DNA of 41,584 nt from Bryobacterales bacterium. GTDB taxonomy: Bacteria > Acidobacteriota > Terriglobia > Bryobacterales > Bryobacteraceae. Location of the stretch: assembly GCA_003157745.1 (NCBI GenBank), contig PMKM01000186.1:13620-55203 (forward strand), read 5' to 3'. The first letter of the stretch is position 1. Each line of letters starts with the position of its first letter. The position numbers and the translations under genes were made by a program. The notes below the pieces were generated by a model. That model saw nothing but the letters and a program-made list of their open reading frames with translations, had not been told where the DNA came from and searched no databases. Shown one piece after another: positions 33,233 to 41,299 of this stretch.

Positions 33233-33961
33233 TTGAGCAAACTCGAAACCTCGGAGATTTCCAAGAGCTACCGGGGGCGCCGCGTCGTCGACGACGTCAC
33301 CGTGCACCTCGAACAGGGCGAAGTGGTCGGCCTGCTGGGCCAGAACGGCGCAGGCAAGACCACCACGTTCTACATGGTGGTGGGGCTGATCACGCCGGAT
33401 TCCGGCCGCATTCTGCTCGATGGACAGGACATCACCGGCCTGCCCATGTACCAGCGCGCGCGCCGGGGCATCAGCTATCTGCCGCAGGAGGCATCGGTTT
33501 TCCGCAAGCTCACGGTCGAAGAGAACCTGATGGCGATCCTCGAAACGCTTTCGCTTTCGACACGCGAGCGGCGCGAGCGGATGGAGCTCCTGATCGAACA
33601 ACTGGGTCTGGAGAAAGTGCGCCGCAGCCGCGGCTACATGCTCTCGGGCGGCGAGCGGCGGAGGGTCGAGATCGCACGATCGCTGGTGATCAGCCCGAAG
33701 TTTCTGCTGCTCGACGAACCGTTTTCCGGCATCGATCCGATCCAGGTGCTCGAACTGCAGCGGATCATCTTCGACCTGAAACGCGCCGGCATTGGCATCC
33801 TGATCACCGATCACCAGGTGCGCGAAACGCTGATGGTCACCGACCGCGCCTACATCATCGACGAAGGCCGCATCTTCCGCGGCGGCAGCCCGGAAGCCCT
33901 GGAGCGCGACCCGGAAGTCAAACGCATCTACCTGGGGGAGTCGTTCAAGCTAAGGCTGTAA
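33233..33961 (+). CDS. lptB: LPS export ABC ATPase LptB
   Basis: A 242-residue ABC ATPase of the LptB type, which powers LPS extraction with LptFG and LptC. Walker [10 protein letters not shown] is at 36-44, then [17 protein letters not shown] (Q-loop region), [15 protein letters not shown] (signature), [12 protein letters not shown] (Walker B) and [10 protein letters not shown] (H-loop). I chose TTG 33233 ([15 protein letters not shown]) 4 bases after the upstream stop; an ATG at 33176 overlaps the upstream gene by 53 bases. Confidence 0.92.
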   Translation: MSKLETSEISKSYRGRRVVDDVTVHLEQGEVVGLLGQNGAGKTTTFYMVVGLITPDSGRILLDGQDITGLPMYQRARRGISYLPQEASVFRKLTVEENLMAILETLSLSTRERRERMELLIEQLGLEKVRRSRGYMLSGGERRRVEIARSLVISPKFLLLDEPFSGIDPIQVLELQRIIFDLKRAGIGILITDHQVRETLMVTDRAYIIDEGRIFRGGSPEALERDPEVKRIYLGESFKLRL

Positions 33962-33978
33962 GAGCGTGCACACAGTGG

Positions 33979-33998
33979 GGCGGGCGTTTTCGCCTGCC
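33979..33998 (+). terminator. Hairpin after lptB
   Basis: GGCGGGCG (33979-33986) and CGCCTGCC (33991-33998) pair with one G-U around a TTTT loop, 18 bases after the lptB stop. No U-tract follows, so it may be an RNA end protector rather than a classical terminator. The rest of the 118-base gap to vapC shows no gene. Confidence 0.4.
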
Positions 33999-34079
33999 AA
34001 CTCGCGGCTATCAAACGTTGGCGCTGATTGCGCTACTCGGGGGCGAATACGCGCAGCACGCCGCGCTCATCGTGGTGGT

Positions 34080-34451
34080 TCACGCGAGCCTGATGCCTGG
34101 AACCCGCTCGAAGTGACGCCGGTTTCGCGTGAGCAACGCGGCACGGTTGGCCGTCACGATGCCGGCGATCAAACTGTCCGCCATGCCGATGGAACTGCCG
34201 GGTCGTTCGAGCGACCGGCGGATCTCGGCGGCAGCGTCGGCCGCGGCGTCATCAAGGGCCAGCGACGGGACTGCGTCGAGCAATTGTGCCAGGCGCGCGA
34301 GCTGCTTCGGATTCTTCGTGCCCGAGAGGAGCTCGAAGCGAGTGATCACGGTTGTCCGCAGCGCACCCTGGCGGAGCAAGCGCTCCACTCGGTCGGCCTC
34401 GCCTTTGCCCGCGAGGTAATCGATCAGGACGTCCGTGTCGGCGATGGTCAT
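34080..34451 (-). CDS. vapC: VapC-family PIN-domain toxin
   Basis: A 123-residue PIN ribonuclease. Acidic active-site residues are Asp5 (with Asp7, in IADTDVLIDYL), Glu40 (RFELLSG) and Asp92 (GMADSLIAG), followed by LLTRNRRHFERVPGIRL, the normal VapC end. Its ATG overlaps the antitoxin TGA (34448-34451), so the two are coupled. Target RNA is unknown. Confidence 0.92.
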   Translation of the reverse strand: MTIADTDVLIDYLAGKGEADRVERLLRQGALRTTVITRFELLSGTKNPKQLARLAQLLDAVPSLALDDAAADAAAEIRRSLERPGSSIGMADSLIAGIVTANRAALLTRNRRHFERVPGIRLA

Positions 34452-34687
34452 CGCCAGTTCGCCCGAATGCTCGCGGTGCGCTCCGCAAGGCCAGCGGCTT
34501 CGGTTGCGGACATGGAGCCCTTCAGCGCGAGAGCGCTACGGATCGCATTGGTCCGGCCTTTTTGGCTTTCGAGGTAGAGTTCCAGCGCTTCCGTCACCAG
34601 GGTTGAGAATCCCTTCTCGCCGCAACTGGCGGCCAATTCGAGAATGCGCGCCCGATGTTCCGGCTTCATCTCAATAGTGGTTCGCAT
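34448..34687 (-). CDS. vapB: VapB-type ribbon-helix-helix antitoxin
   Basis: A 79-residue antitoxin. RTTIEMKPEHRARILELAA then GFSTLVTEALELYLESQ is the RHH DNA-binding part; a C-terminal tail (SATEAAGLAERTASIRANW) would bind VapC. The open frame extends to 34870 but that covers the promoter and a repeat; ATG 34687 fits the promoter geometry, and the message may be leaderless. Confidence 0.88.
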   Translation of the reverse strand: MRTTIEMKPEHRARILELAASCGEKGFSTLVTEALELYLESQKGRTNAIRSALALKGSMSATEAAGLAERTASIRANWR

Positions 34688-34693
34688 GTTTCC

Positions 34694-34722
34694 ATTATGA
34701 CATGCATGCACATGCATGTCAG
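34694..34722 (-). promoter_or_regulatory. vapBC promoter overlapping a perfect palindromic operator
   Basis: On the minus strand CTGACA (34722-34717, 5/6), a 17-base spacer and CATAAT (34699-34694, 5/6) form a strong promoter. Lying on it is an exact palindrome: TGACATGCATG (34698-34708), a CA spacer and its reverse complement (34711-34721). Expected transcription start is 34687, the A of the vapB ATG, so there may be no leader. Confidence 0.75.
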
Positions 34723-34750
34723 TGACGCTTGCTGCTCGAATGCCCGCCCG

Positions 34751-34774
34751 GAGCCGCGACCGAAGGGAGCGGTC
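34751..34774. repeat. Dispersed 24-bp repeat, copy related to the MITE-like element
   Basis: GAGCCGCGACCGAAGGGAGC with GGTC following matches 22 of 24 bases of the reverse complement of 23933-23956 in the nested element. It lies in the gap between vapB and the PIG-L gene with no gene around it. Confidence 0.7.
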
Positions 34775-34811
34775 TTCGCAGTGATTACGAAATGAGGCTC
34801 TACGCGCGCGC

Positions 34812-35651
34812 CTACCTTTGCAGCCGCTTCGCGACGTCCTCGCGGAAGCGGTCGATGAAGGCGAGGACATAGGGGGCGATGGGGAGGGTGGGATCGTCGA
34901 TCAGCGGAGTCAGATCCATGGCGAAGTTGAGCGCGGATTCCTGGTCCGTCGCATGCGATGCGAAGTACGTGGCGTGGGCCAGGCGGCGGCCGGCGGTGGC
35001 GAGGTCATAACGCTTGCCGCCGTTGACCTGCGAATCGAAAACGCCGACCAGCGCGGCGGCGATGTTCGAACGCGCGGAAACCGGGAGCGCGCGTTTGTCC
35101 TCGTCGGGCAGCCAATCGAGATCGCGCCACACTTCGCAGCCATAGACCGCGCGCGGCCGGGTCTCCTCACGCACCGCGCGCAGCGCCGCGATCGAGCGCA
35201 GAGCGGTCGCCACGTGCGTATCGTGCTTGTCGGCCAGATTGTGCAGGTAGACCACTTCCGGCTTCGCCGCGCGCAGAATCGCGCATAGGTCGCCGACAAC
35301 CGCGCCGGCAGGGTCCTTCACCTGCGCGCTCGTGTAACCGAGTTGGATCTGGCAGGCGTAATCGCCGACGAACGCGGCTTTGCGCTGCTCCCGAATGCGC
35401 ACGCGCTGCATCTCCGCATCGGTCAACTGCGCATAGATGCCGGAGCGCGGACTGCCGGCGCCATTGGTCGCCACCACGCCCGTGAACCAGCGGTCGGTGC
35501 GGCCGAAACACTCGGCGACGCCGTGGTAGGCCATAATTTCGATATCGTCCTGGTGCGCGGAAATCGTCAGGTGCGTGGTGCGGGCCAGCGCCTCGGCGGG
35601 CGGCAGATTGTCGGGAACGAATACGTCGACGTGCGGATTGTCAGGAAACAT
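34812..35651 (-). CDS. PIG-L family deacetylase
   Basis: A 279-residue zinc-dependent N-acyl-sugar deacetylase (LmbE/PIG-L). The zinc motif is SAHQDDIEIM (His33, Asp35, Asp36) and the second metal His is in HNLADKHDTHVATA. Family members deacetylate GlcNAc-containing compounds. The open frame runs to 35798, but ATG 35651 starts the family-like region. It overlaps the ROK gene by 11 bases, which suggests the two act on the same amino sugar. Confidence 0.9.
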   Translation of the reverse strand: MFPDNPHVDVFVPDNLPPAEALARTTHLTISAHQDDIEIMAYHGVAECFGRTDRWFTGVVATNGAGSPRSGIYAQLTDAEMQRVRIREQRKAAFVGDYACQIQLGYTSAQVKDPAGAVVGDLCAILRAAKPEVVYLHNLADKHDTHVATALRSIAALRAVREETRPRAVYGCEVWRDLDWLPDEDKRALPVSARSNIAAALVGVFDSQVNGGKRYDLATAGRRLAHATYFASHATDQESALNFAMDLTPLIDDPTLPIAPYVLAFIDRFREDVAKRLQR

Positions 35652-37059
35652 GCGGAATCTCCGTGGATGAAATGGCGGGCAGGCTGGCGGCGGCAATGGC
35701 CTGGCCGTGGCGCTTCTCCCGCTCGTCGGGAATGTGGAAGCGGATGCGCTCGGCGAGATCGGGGAACTCGCCCCCGAGCACGCGGCGCGCGGTCGCAAGC
35801 AGCAGTTCGCCGCCCGCGCCGGTCATCACGCGGCCGAGCACCAGCAGGTTGCGGATTTCATAAAAGTCGGCGAAGTGAGCGATGGTGTAGCCGAACCAGA
35901 CGCCGATGGTTTCGAAAATGCGCAACGCGCGTGGGTCGCCCGAATCGGCCAGGCGCTGCACCTGCTCGAGCTTCACCGGCAGCGGCATTTCCTCCGGCAA
36001 CTCGATGCCGGCCGGCGCGATCAGGCGGCCGACGGCCTGCTGCGAAAAATACTGCACGCCCACGCCGGCATCGCCAGACCATTCGTCGATTGGCGCGCCC
36101 GGTTGGTAATCGACGGGCGCGAATGCGAGCTCGTTGAGCCAGCCCGTGATGGCGCCGCGCGGCGTCACGTACCCGGCGGCCACGCTGCTACCCATCGCCA
36201 CGCCCAGCACCGCGTTGTCGCCGAGCACCATCGAGCCGGCCAGCGCGGTGACTTCGCCATCGTTCGCAACCTCGAAGGGAACGCCCCAGGCGGCGCCGAT
36301 CTCGAGGAAGAGGTCGCGAATGCGGCCATCGAATAGGTCTTGCGAAACGCCGCGGTAGAGCGAACCGACGCGGACGCGGTTGTTCACGTAGACGCCTGCC
36401 GCGCTGCCGCCGATCGCATCCACGCGCGGCAGGTGGGCAGCGGCACGGCGAAGCGAATCCTGAATGCCATCGAAGTGATACTGCGGGTCGGATTGCGCGG
36501 AGGGATTCCACGGCGTCTCGTCGCTCCAGACGGCGCGACCATCCACCACGGCGGCGCACTTGCGGTCGCTCGCGCCGAGATCGAAGCCAATCCTGCATCC
36601 GTCCAGGTGGCGGCCCGGCGGAGCGGCGGTTTCGCGTTCCTCGGGAATATCGGCGGCGGCAACGCCCTCAATCGTGAGCGGCCGGCCGTACACGCGTTCG
36701 CCCATGAATCGATGATCGAAGGCGCGCGCGCCATTTGGCGAGTATGCCCGAGCGAGCGAATCGGCCACACCCGGCGCGCCCGCAATCATCGCGCGGCAAC
36801 CGCCTTTCTGCCACAGCAGGAACTTGAGCAGCCGTTCGGCATAGCGGCAATTCCATTCGACGTTGGCGCCCTGGTGCGGCAGAATGGCGGTGCGATAAAC
36901 CGAAACCGAACCATCGCCGCGTTCGAGCGCAATCTGGAGCGGCGCGCCACCGGCTTCGCTGGCGCAAGCGTGGTAAGCGCGATTCCACAGCGCCGCGGGC
37001 ACGAAGCCGGAATCGAGCGGCGGACGAAACCGGGGCGTAACGATAATCGAAGCAGCCAA
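35641..37059 (-). CDS. ROK-family protein with N-terminal extension
   Basis: A 472-residue protein. The ROK/ASKHA core begins at about residue 157 with IGFDLGASDRK (phosphate-1), followed by ANDGEVTALAG and GVAMGSSVAAGYV. The first 150 residues (SIIVTPRFRPPLDSGF...) are an uncharacterised N-domain. ROK proteins are sugar kinases or repressors; no HTH is visible, so a kinase is likelier. The frame continues upstream to 37605, but this part is antisense to the methyltransferase; I chose TTG 37059. It overlaps the PIG-L gene, suggesting an amino-sugar pathway. Confidence 0.78.
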   Translation of the reverse strand: MAASIIVTPRFRPPLDSGFVPAALWNRAYHACASEAGGAPLQIALERGDGSVSVYRTAILPHQGANVEWNCRYAERLLKFLLWQKGGCRAMIAGAPGVADSLARAYSPNGARAFDHRFMGERVYGRPLTIEGVAAADIPEERETAAPPGRHLDGCRIGFDLGASDRKCAAVVDGRAVWSDETPWNPSAQSDPQYHFDGIQDSLRRAAAHLPRVDAIGGSAAGVYVNNRVRVGSLYRGVSQDLFDGRIRDLFLEIGAAWGVPFEVANDGEVTALAGSMVLGDNAVLGVAMGSSVAAGYVTPRGAITGWLNELAFAPVDYQPGAPIDEWSGDAGVGVQYFSQQAVGRLIAPAGIELPEEMPLPVKLEQVQRLADSGDPRALRIFETIGVWFGYTIAHFADFYEIRNLLVLGRVMTGAGGELLLATARRVLGGEFPDLAERIRFHIPDEREKRHGQAIAAASLPAISSTEIPHVS

Positions 37060-37168
37060 TCTACATGGTGCGACGGCGGACGCCCATCTGTCCAGAGGCG
37101 CCGCAGGCGTCAAGCCGTGGGCAGCGGCGGTATCGTCCTGTTTTCCGAGCTTGCGCGATAATAGGTTC

Positions 37169-37918
37169 GTGCTAACCGGGAACGCCTTGAAAGCCGCGCT
37201 GCGGCCGCTATATCGCGGACTTTGCCGCGCGTACACTAATGCCCGGTTCACGCCCAGCCAGCACGCGGAAAGAATGAAGAGCGCCTGGAACCAGCGGGCG
37301 CGCGAGAACGCCTGGCACTTCATCGCCACCGGAAAGACGGACTGGAGCGAAGAGGAATTCTTCGCCTCCGGTGAGCGCACGGTTTCGGAGCACATCCTCA
37401 CGGATATCGAGAATATCTGCCAGGGGAAGTCTCCGGATAGGATGAGGGTGCTCGAAATCGGTAGCGGAGCGGGCCGCATCACCAGGGCGTTGGCGCGGAC
37501 ATTCGGCGAGGTCCATGCCGTCGATGTGAGCGGAGAGATGGTACGGCGCGCGCGCGCCTCGCTGCGCGATTGTCTTAACGTCCATCTATACGAAAACAAT
37601 GGCATGGATCTGTCGGTAATCCCGGAGCTGCCATTCGACTTTGCTTTCTCCTATCTGGTCTTTCAGCACATTCCCAGTTACGCGGTGATCGAGGGATATG
37701 TGCGGGAGGCAGGCCGGCTTCTGAGACCTGGAGGACTGTTCAAGTTTCAGGTGAGAGGGAATACGGCCGACGAATCCAAGGCGGACGATACGTGGGTCGG
37801 CTTTGCGTTCTCCGATGAGTGCGCGCGCGCCATGGCCGGCGAGTGCGGATTTGAGGCAAGATATCAAGCGGGGGCGGGAAGCCAGGACTTCTGGTTGTGG
37901 TTCTTTAAGAAGCAGTAA
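37169..37918 (+). CDS. Class I SAM-dependent methyltransferase
   Basis: A 249-residue methyltransferase. Motif I is VLEIGSGAGRITRALA, with acidic motif VDVSGEM and motif IV FDFAFSYLVFQHIP; RLLRPGGLFKFQVRG is the post-core motif. Substrate is unknown; a small molecule or lipid is typical for this group. The start is GTG 37169 with ATAGG upstream; a TTG at 37151 is an alternative. It diverges from the ROK gene and converges with priA. Confidence 0.85.
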   Translation: MLTGNALKAALRPLYRGLCRAYTNARFTPSQHAERMKSAWNQRARENAWHFIATGKTDWSEEEFFASGERTVSEHILTDIENICQGKSPDRMRVLEIGSGAGRITRALARTFGEVHAVDVSGEMVRRARASLRDCLNVHLYENNGMDLSVIPELPFDFAFSYLVFQHIPSYAVIEGYVREAGRLLRPGGLFKFQVRGNTADESKADDTWVGFAFSDECARAMAGECGFEARYQAGAGSQDFWLWFFKKQ

Positions 37919-37945
37919 GTGTGCTAAGTTTCAATGCCGCCCCGG

Positions 37946-40369
37946 CTATAACAGCGACAACGGGTCCACATCGATGACTAATGCCGTGGCGGGCCACTTA
38001 CGTTCTAAAGCGAAGGCGCGCACTTTTTGTAACAGGGCGTTGAGGGCGATGCGGCTGGCGGACTTGATGAGTAACTGATAGCGGTACTCGGCCTTAAGTC
38101 GCGGGACGGGGGCTTCGGCGGGACCGAGCACGCGGAGTTTCTCGGGGGGCGGCGTCAGCAGCATTCCTAACTCGCCGCTCATGCGGAGGGCTAACTCCTT
38201 TTTCTCGCTGCGTACGACGACGTTGGCCATGGCGGTGAAGGGCGGGTAGGACATGGCGCGGCGGAAGGCGAGTTCCTTCTCATAGAATGCGACATAGTCC
38301 TGCGCGGCGGCCATACGAACGGCGTAGTGATCGGGATTGATGGTCTGAATAAGAACGATGCCGGGTAAGTTGCCACGCCCGGCGCGACCGGCCACCTGGG
38401 TAAGGAGCTGAAACGTGCGCTCGGCGGCGCGAAAGTCGGGCATGCCGAGACCGACATCGGCGGAGACTACGCCGACCAGAGTGACATTAGGAATATCGTG
38501 ACCCTTGGCGATCATCTGGGTGCCGACTAAGATGTCATAACTGCCTTCGCGAAAGCCGTCGAGAATGGTCTCGTACTGCCGCTTGCCGGTGACCGTATCG
38601 CGGTCGAGGCGGGCGATGCGCGCGGCGGGGAAGGCGCGGTGTAACTCTTCCTCGACGCGCTCGCTACCGACGCCGAGAAAGTAGACGTGGTCGCTTGCGC
38701 ACTTAGGGCAAACGCTAGGCACCTTCTCGGCATAGCCGCAATAGTGGCAGAGCAGGCGCCGGTCGCGCTTGTGAAACGTAAGAGTCAGCGCGCAGTTGAC
38801 ACACTGCACGCGCTCGCCGCAGGCGCGGCAGGCGACGAAACTCGAAAAGCCGCGGCGATTGAGCAGGATGATGGTCTGCTCGCCGTTCTCCAGGCGGTGA
38901 CCGATGGCTTCGATCAGCTTGCGCGAAAAGGTCGCCTGCTGGCGCGTTTCGAGAAACTCCTCGCGCATATCGATCAGTTCCACCGCAGGCATGGGACGAT
39001 CTTCGATGCGGCCGGGCAGCGTGAGCAGCGTGTACTTGCCGCGCTCCGCATTGAAGCGGCTTTCGAGACTGGGCGTGGCGGAGCCGAGCACTACGCACGC
39101 GTGCGCCGCCTGCGCGCGGACCAGTGCCACGTCGCGGCCGTTATAGCGCGGCGTTTCCTCCTGCTTGTAACTGCCGTCGTGCTCTTCGTCGACAACGATC
39201 AAGCCCAAATTGCGGACGGGCGCGAAGACGCCGGAGCGCGTGCCCACCACGACCGAAGCCGAGCCCGAGCGAATGCGGCGCCATTGTTCGGTGCGTTCGA
39301 CGTCAGTGAACGCGCTGTGCAAAATCGCCACGCGGTCGCCGAAACGCGAAAAGAACTGGCCGGCCATGGCGGGCGTGAGCGCGATTTCCGGCACCAGCAA
39401 CAAGGCGCCGCGCCCTCGATCAACGACGGCCTGGATGGCATTGAGATAGATCTCGGTCTTGCCCGAGCCGGTGACGCCATAGAGGAGGAAAGCGCGAAAT
39501 TCGCGCGCCTGGATGCCGGAGTGAATCGCGTCGTAAGCGGCCTGCTGCGCGGGGTTGAGCGTATGCGGTGCGCGCACGGCGCCGGCGGTGACACCGGCGG
39601 TTTCGGGCACGAGAGCCACCACGCCTTGCCGGGCGAGCGAACGCGCGGCAACGCTCGAATGCGCCAGCATGGTTTCCAGATCCTTCAGGTTGTGGGAGCC
39701 GGGATGCAACTCGAGAAACGCTTTCAGTTCGCGCTCGGGCTTGTTTAGCTTGCGCTCGGGCGGCGCGGAGACGAGTTCGACGCGCAGGCGAGCGGCGGGG
39801 GCGCGCATGGGGTCGCGCTCGGTCGGCATGTCTTCGGCGGCGATGAGACCCTTGCGACCGAGCGAGCGGATGGCCTTGTCGGCGAGCGGCATCAGCCGGG
39901 TCAGATAGGAGGCCGAGAGCGGGCGCCTTTCGAGCATGGAAAGGATGCGCGCCACCGGATCGTCCGGCGCGGCATCGAGCAGCAACTGGCGCGCGGCGTC
40001 GCGGCCGGAATCGGTGAGCGACCACACTTTGCCGCGGCGAATTTCCGACCCGAGCGGCAACATGCCGCGCAGCACGTCGCCGAGCGGAGCGCAGTAATAG
40101 CCGGAAATCCAGCGGCCGAGCGCGAGTAAGTCGGCATCGAGCACAGGATCGGAATCGATCAGCCGCAGCGCTTCGCGCGTGGCCATGGCGGGCCGTTCGT
40201 CGTGGCAGCGCAGGATGACGCCGGTGAGTTTGCGCGGCCCGAAGGGAACCACGATCCGGCTGCCGGGCCGCACGCGGTGGCGGAGGGTTTCGGGCAGCGA
40301 GTAGGTGAACGGTTGATCGAGCGGCGCCGGAACGCTGACGTCCACGTATTGAAAGTACCCCTCGGGCAT
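37946..40369 (-). CDS. priA: Primosomal replication restart helicase PriA
   Basis: An 807-residue SF2 helicase that restarts stalled replication forks. The N-terminal DNA-binding region has VDVSVPAPLDQPFTYSLPE. The helicase core has Walker A LLYGVTGSGKTEIY, DEEH in VVDEEHDGSYKQ, and GSATPSLES. Zinc cysteines follow: CRACGERVQCVNC and CHYCGYAEKVPSVCPKC. Then SERVEEELHRAFP and RAGRGNLPGIVLIQT. The frame extends to 40624 but ATG 40369 (MPEGYFQYVDV) begins the family-like region. An extended -10 TGCTATACC (minus strand near 40438-40430) may be its promoter. Confidence 0.95.
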   Translation of the reverse strand: MPEGYFQYVDVSVPAPLDQPFTYSLPETLRHRVRPGSRIVVPFGPRKLTGVILRCHDERPAMATREALRLIDSDPVLDADLLALGRWISGYYCAPLGDVLRGMLPLGSEIRRGKVWSLTDSGRDAARQLLLDAAPDDPVARILSMLERRPLSASYLTRLMPLADKAIRSLGRKGLIAAEDMPTERDPMRAPAARLRVELVSAPPERKLNKPERELKAFLELHPGSHNLKDLETMLAHSSVAARSLARQGVVALVPETAGVTAGAVRAPHTLNPAQQAAYDAIHSGIQAREFRAFLLYGVTGSGKTEIYLNAIQAVVDRGRGALLLVPEIALTPAMAGQFFSRFGDRVAILHSAFTDVERTEQWRRIRSGSASVVVGTRSGVFAPVRNLGLIVVDEEHDGSYKQEETPRYNGRDVALVRAQAAHACVVLGSATPSLESRFNAERGKYTLLTLPGRIEDRPMPAVELIDMREEFLETRQQATFSRKLIEAIGHRLENGEQTIILLNRRGFSSFVACRACGERVQCVNCALTLTFHKRDRRLLCHYCGYAEKVPSVCPKCASDHVYFLGVGSERVEEELHRAFPAARIARLDRDTVTGKRQYETILDGFREGSYDILVGTQMIAKGHDIPNVTLVGVVSADVGLGMPDFRAAERTFQLLTQVAGRAGRGNLPGIVLIQTINPDHYAVRMAAAQDYVAFYEKELAFRRAMSYPPFTAMANVVVRSEKKELALRMSGELGMLLTPPPEKLRVLGPAEAPVPRLKAEYRYQLLIKSASRIALNALLQKVRAFALERKWPATALVIDVDPLSLL

Positions 40370-40592
40370 GGAAACTTCAGGATAGCGGACGATGGGGGGT
40401 GCAACATGAAGGTGGCGCGGATAGGCAGGTATAGCAACCCGGCAGCTTGACGCGGCTCGGACCATGCGGTTAGGCTGGACGGAGGCAGGCGAGCGAGGAG
40501 TATAGGGTCTGAATTTCCTGGTTGCTTCCGGGGGCTGGACCAGATACGCAACCGATCGTCGTGGTAATGCCAATCTTGTTCGGAGGAACAAA
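40370..40592. other. Divergent gap between priA and the papain-like gene
   Basis: This 223-base gap carries no gene. For the rightward gene TTGACG (40447-40452) is a possible -35 with only a weak -10. The leftward extended -10 for priA is noted with that gene. Confidence 0.4.
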
Positions 40593-41093
40593 ATGGGTGC
40601 GACAGCAGTTGCAATCGATTTCAAGCCAGTGGCCCTGGAAGCCGTTCTTTACGTCCAGGGGAAGATGACCGTAGGCGCGGGCAACAAAGCAGGGGACCTT
40701 CTCGAGTCCATGGGACTGTCCTATCTGTGTGTTGCGGCCGAACGGACTGTAACGAAGGATTACGAGAAGTACAAGAAGGAGTCGTTTCTAAGATTGGTTG
40801 CCGCAGCGGCCGAAGCCGCAGGCTGCGGCAATTGTGGCGAGCAGGCGGCGACTGCATTCGTCTACCTACTCGATAAGGGCATTCGGCCGCTGGATTTGAT
40901 GGCGCTTGAGAAGCCTGGAGATCATAACTTCGTTGTGATCGGCAGGGTGTCCGGAAGCGACGTCAAGGATCCTGCAACCTGGGGGCCGACGGCGATCGTA
41001 TGCGACGCCTGGGAAGAGAAGGCTTACGATCCCAATCTGCTCTTCAAGATGTGGCATTACAAGTCGTGGGTGGTCCATCGCGCGGAGGTGTAG
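40593..41093 (+). CDS. Small protein with a possible papain-like Cys-His-Asp triad
   Basis: A 166-residue protein with no signal peptide. GCGNCGEQAATAFVYLL places a Cys (Cys81) at the start of a helix, DHNFVVIGR supplies His111 at the start of a strand, and AIVCDAWEEKAY supplies Asp138. This order and the helix/strand placement match papain-like cysteine proteases or deamidases found among secreted effectors and polymorphic toxins. The upstream GGAGGAA seven bases before ATG is among the strongest ribosome sites in the window, and base composition is less GC-rich than neighbours. No immunity or secretion gene is adjacent. Fold is inferred, not proven. Confidence 0.6.
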   Translation: MGATAVAIDFKPVALEAVLYVQGKMTVGAGNKAGDLLESMGLSYLCVAAERTVTKDYEKYKKESFLRLVAAAAEAAGCGNCGEQAATAFVYLLDKGIRPLDLMALEKPGDHNFVVIGRVSGSDVKDPATWGPTAIVCDAWEEKAYDPNLLFKMWHYKSWVVHRAEV

Positions 41094-41191
41094 CCGGGCC
41101 CTCGGATCCGAATACTCGTTGCGCGCCCCCTTGCCGGAATGACTAAGGGATTGCGCATCCCGTGAACATCCCACGCGGGGTAAGAATGAAG

Positions 41192-41221
41192 AGGGGCCAG
41201 AGCCCGCGCTCCGGCCCTTTT
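41192..41221 (+). terminator. Rho-independent terminator after the papain-like gene
   Basis: GGGCC (41194-41198) pairs with GGCCC (41213-41217), and inner GAGC/GCTC (41200-41203/41208-41211) continue across a single mismatch; TTTT follows at 41218-41221. It separates the gene from lepA. Confidence 0.8.
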
Positions 41222-41271
41222 GGCGCACGCCGCGACGCGATGCAAACATGCGCCCGCGAGCGGGCTTATGG

Positions 41272-41295
41272 GATAATCGGGTGAGATCCCCACCC
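41272..41295 (+). promoter_or_regulatory. Possible -10 and leader hairpin of lepA
   Basis: GATAAT (41272-41277) is a good -10 without a clear -35. GGGTG (41279-41283) and CACCC (41291-41295) can form a hairpin ending five bases before the lepA ATG; no separate Shine-Dalgarno sequence is seen. Confidence 0.35.
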
Positions 41296-41299
41296 ATTC

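Noticed and set aside
30922-33264. A 780-codon open frame on the minus strand opposite the LptC/A-like gene
   Set aside because: Same reason: mirror of a real gene with strong codon bias; no domain is recognisable.
37060-37605. Upstream extension of the ROK reading frame
   Set aside because: It runs antisense through the methyltransferase gene and has no family resemblance; the ROK-like protein begins near 37059.
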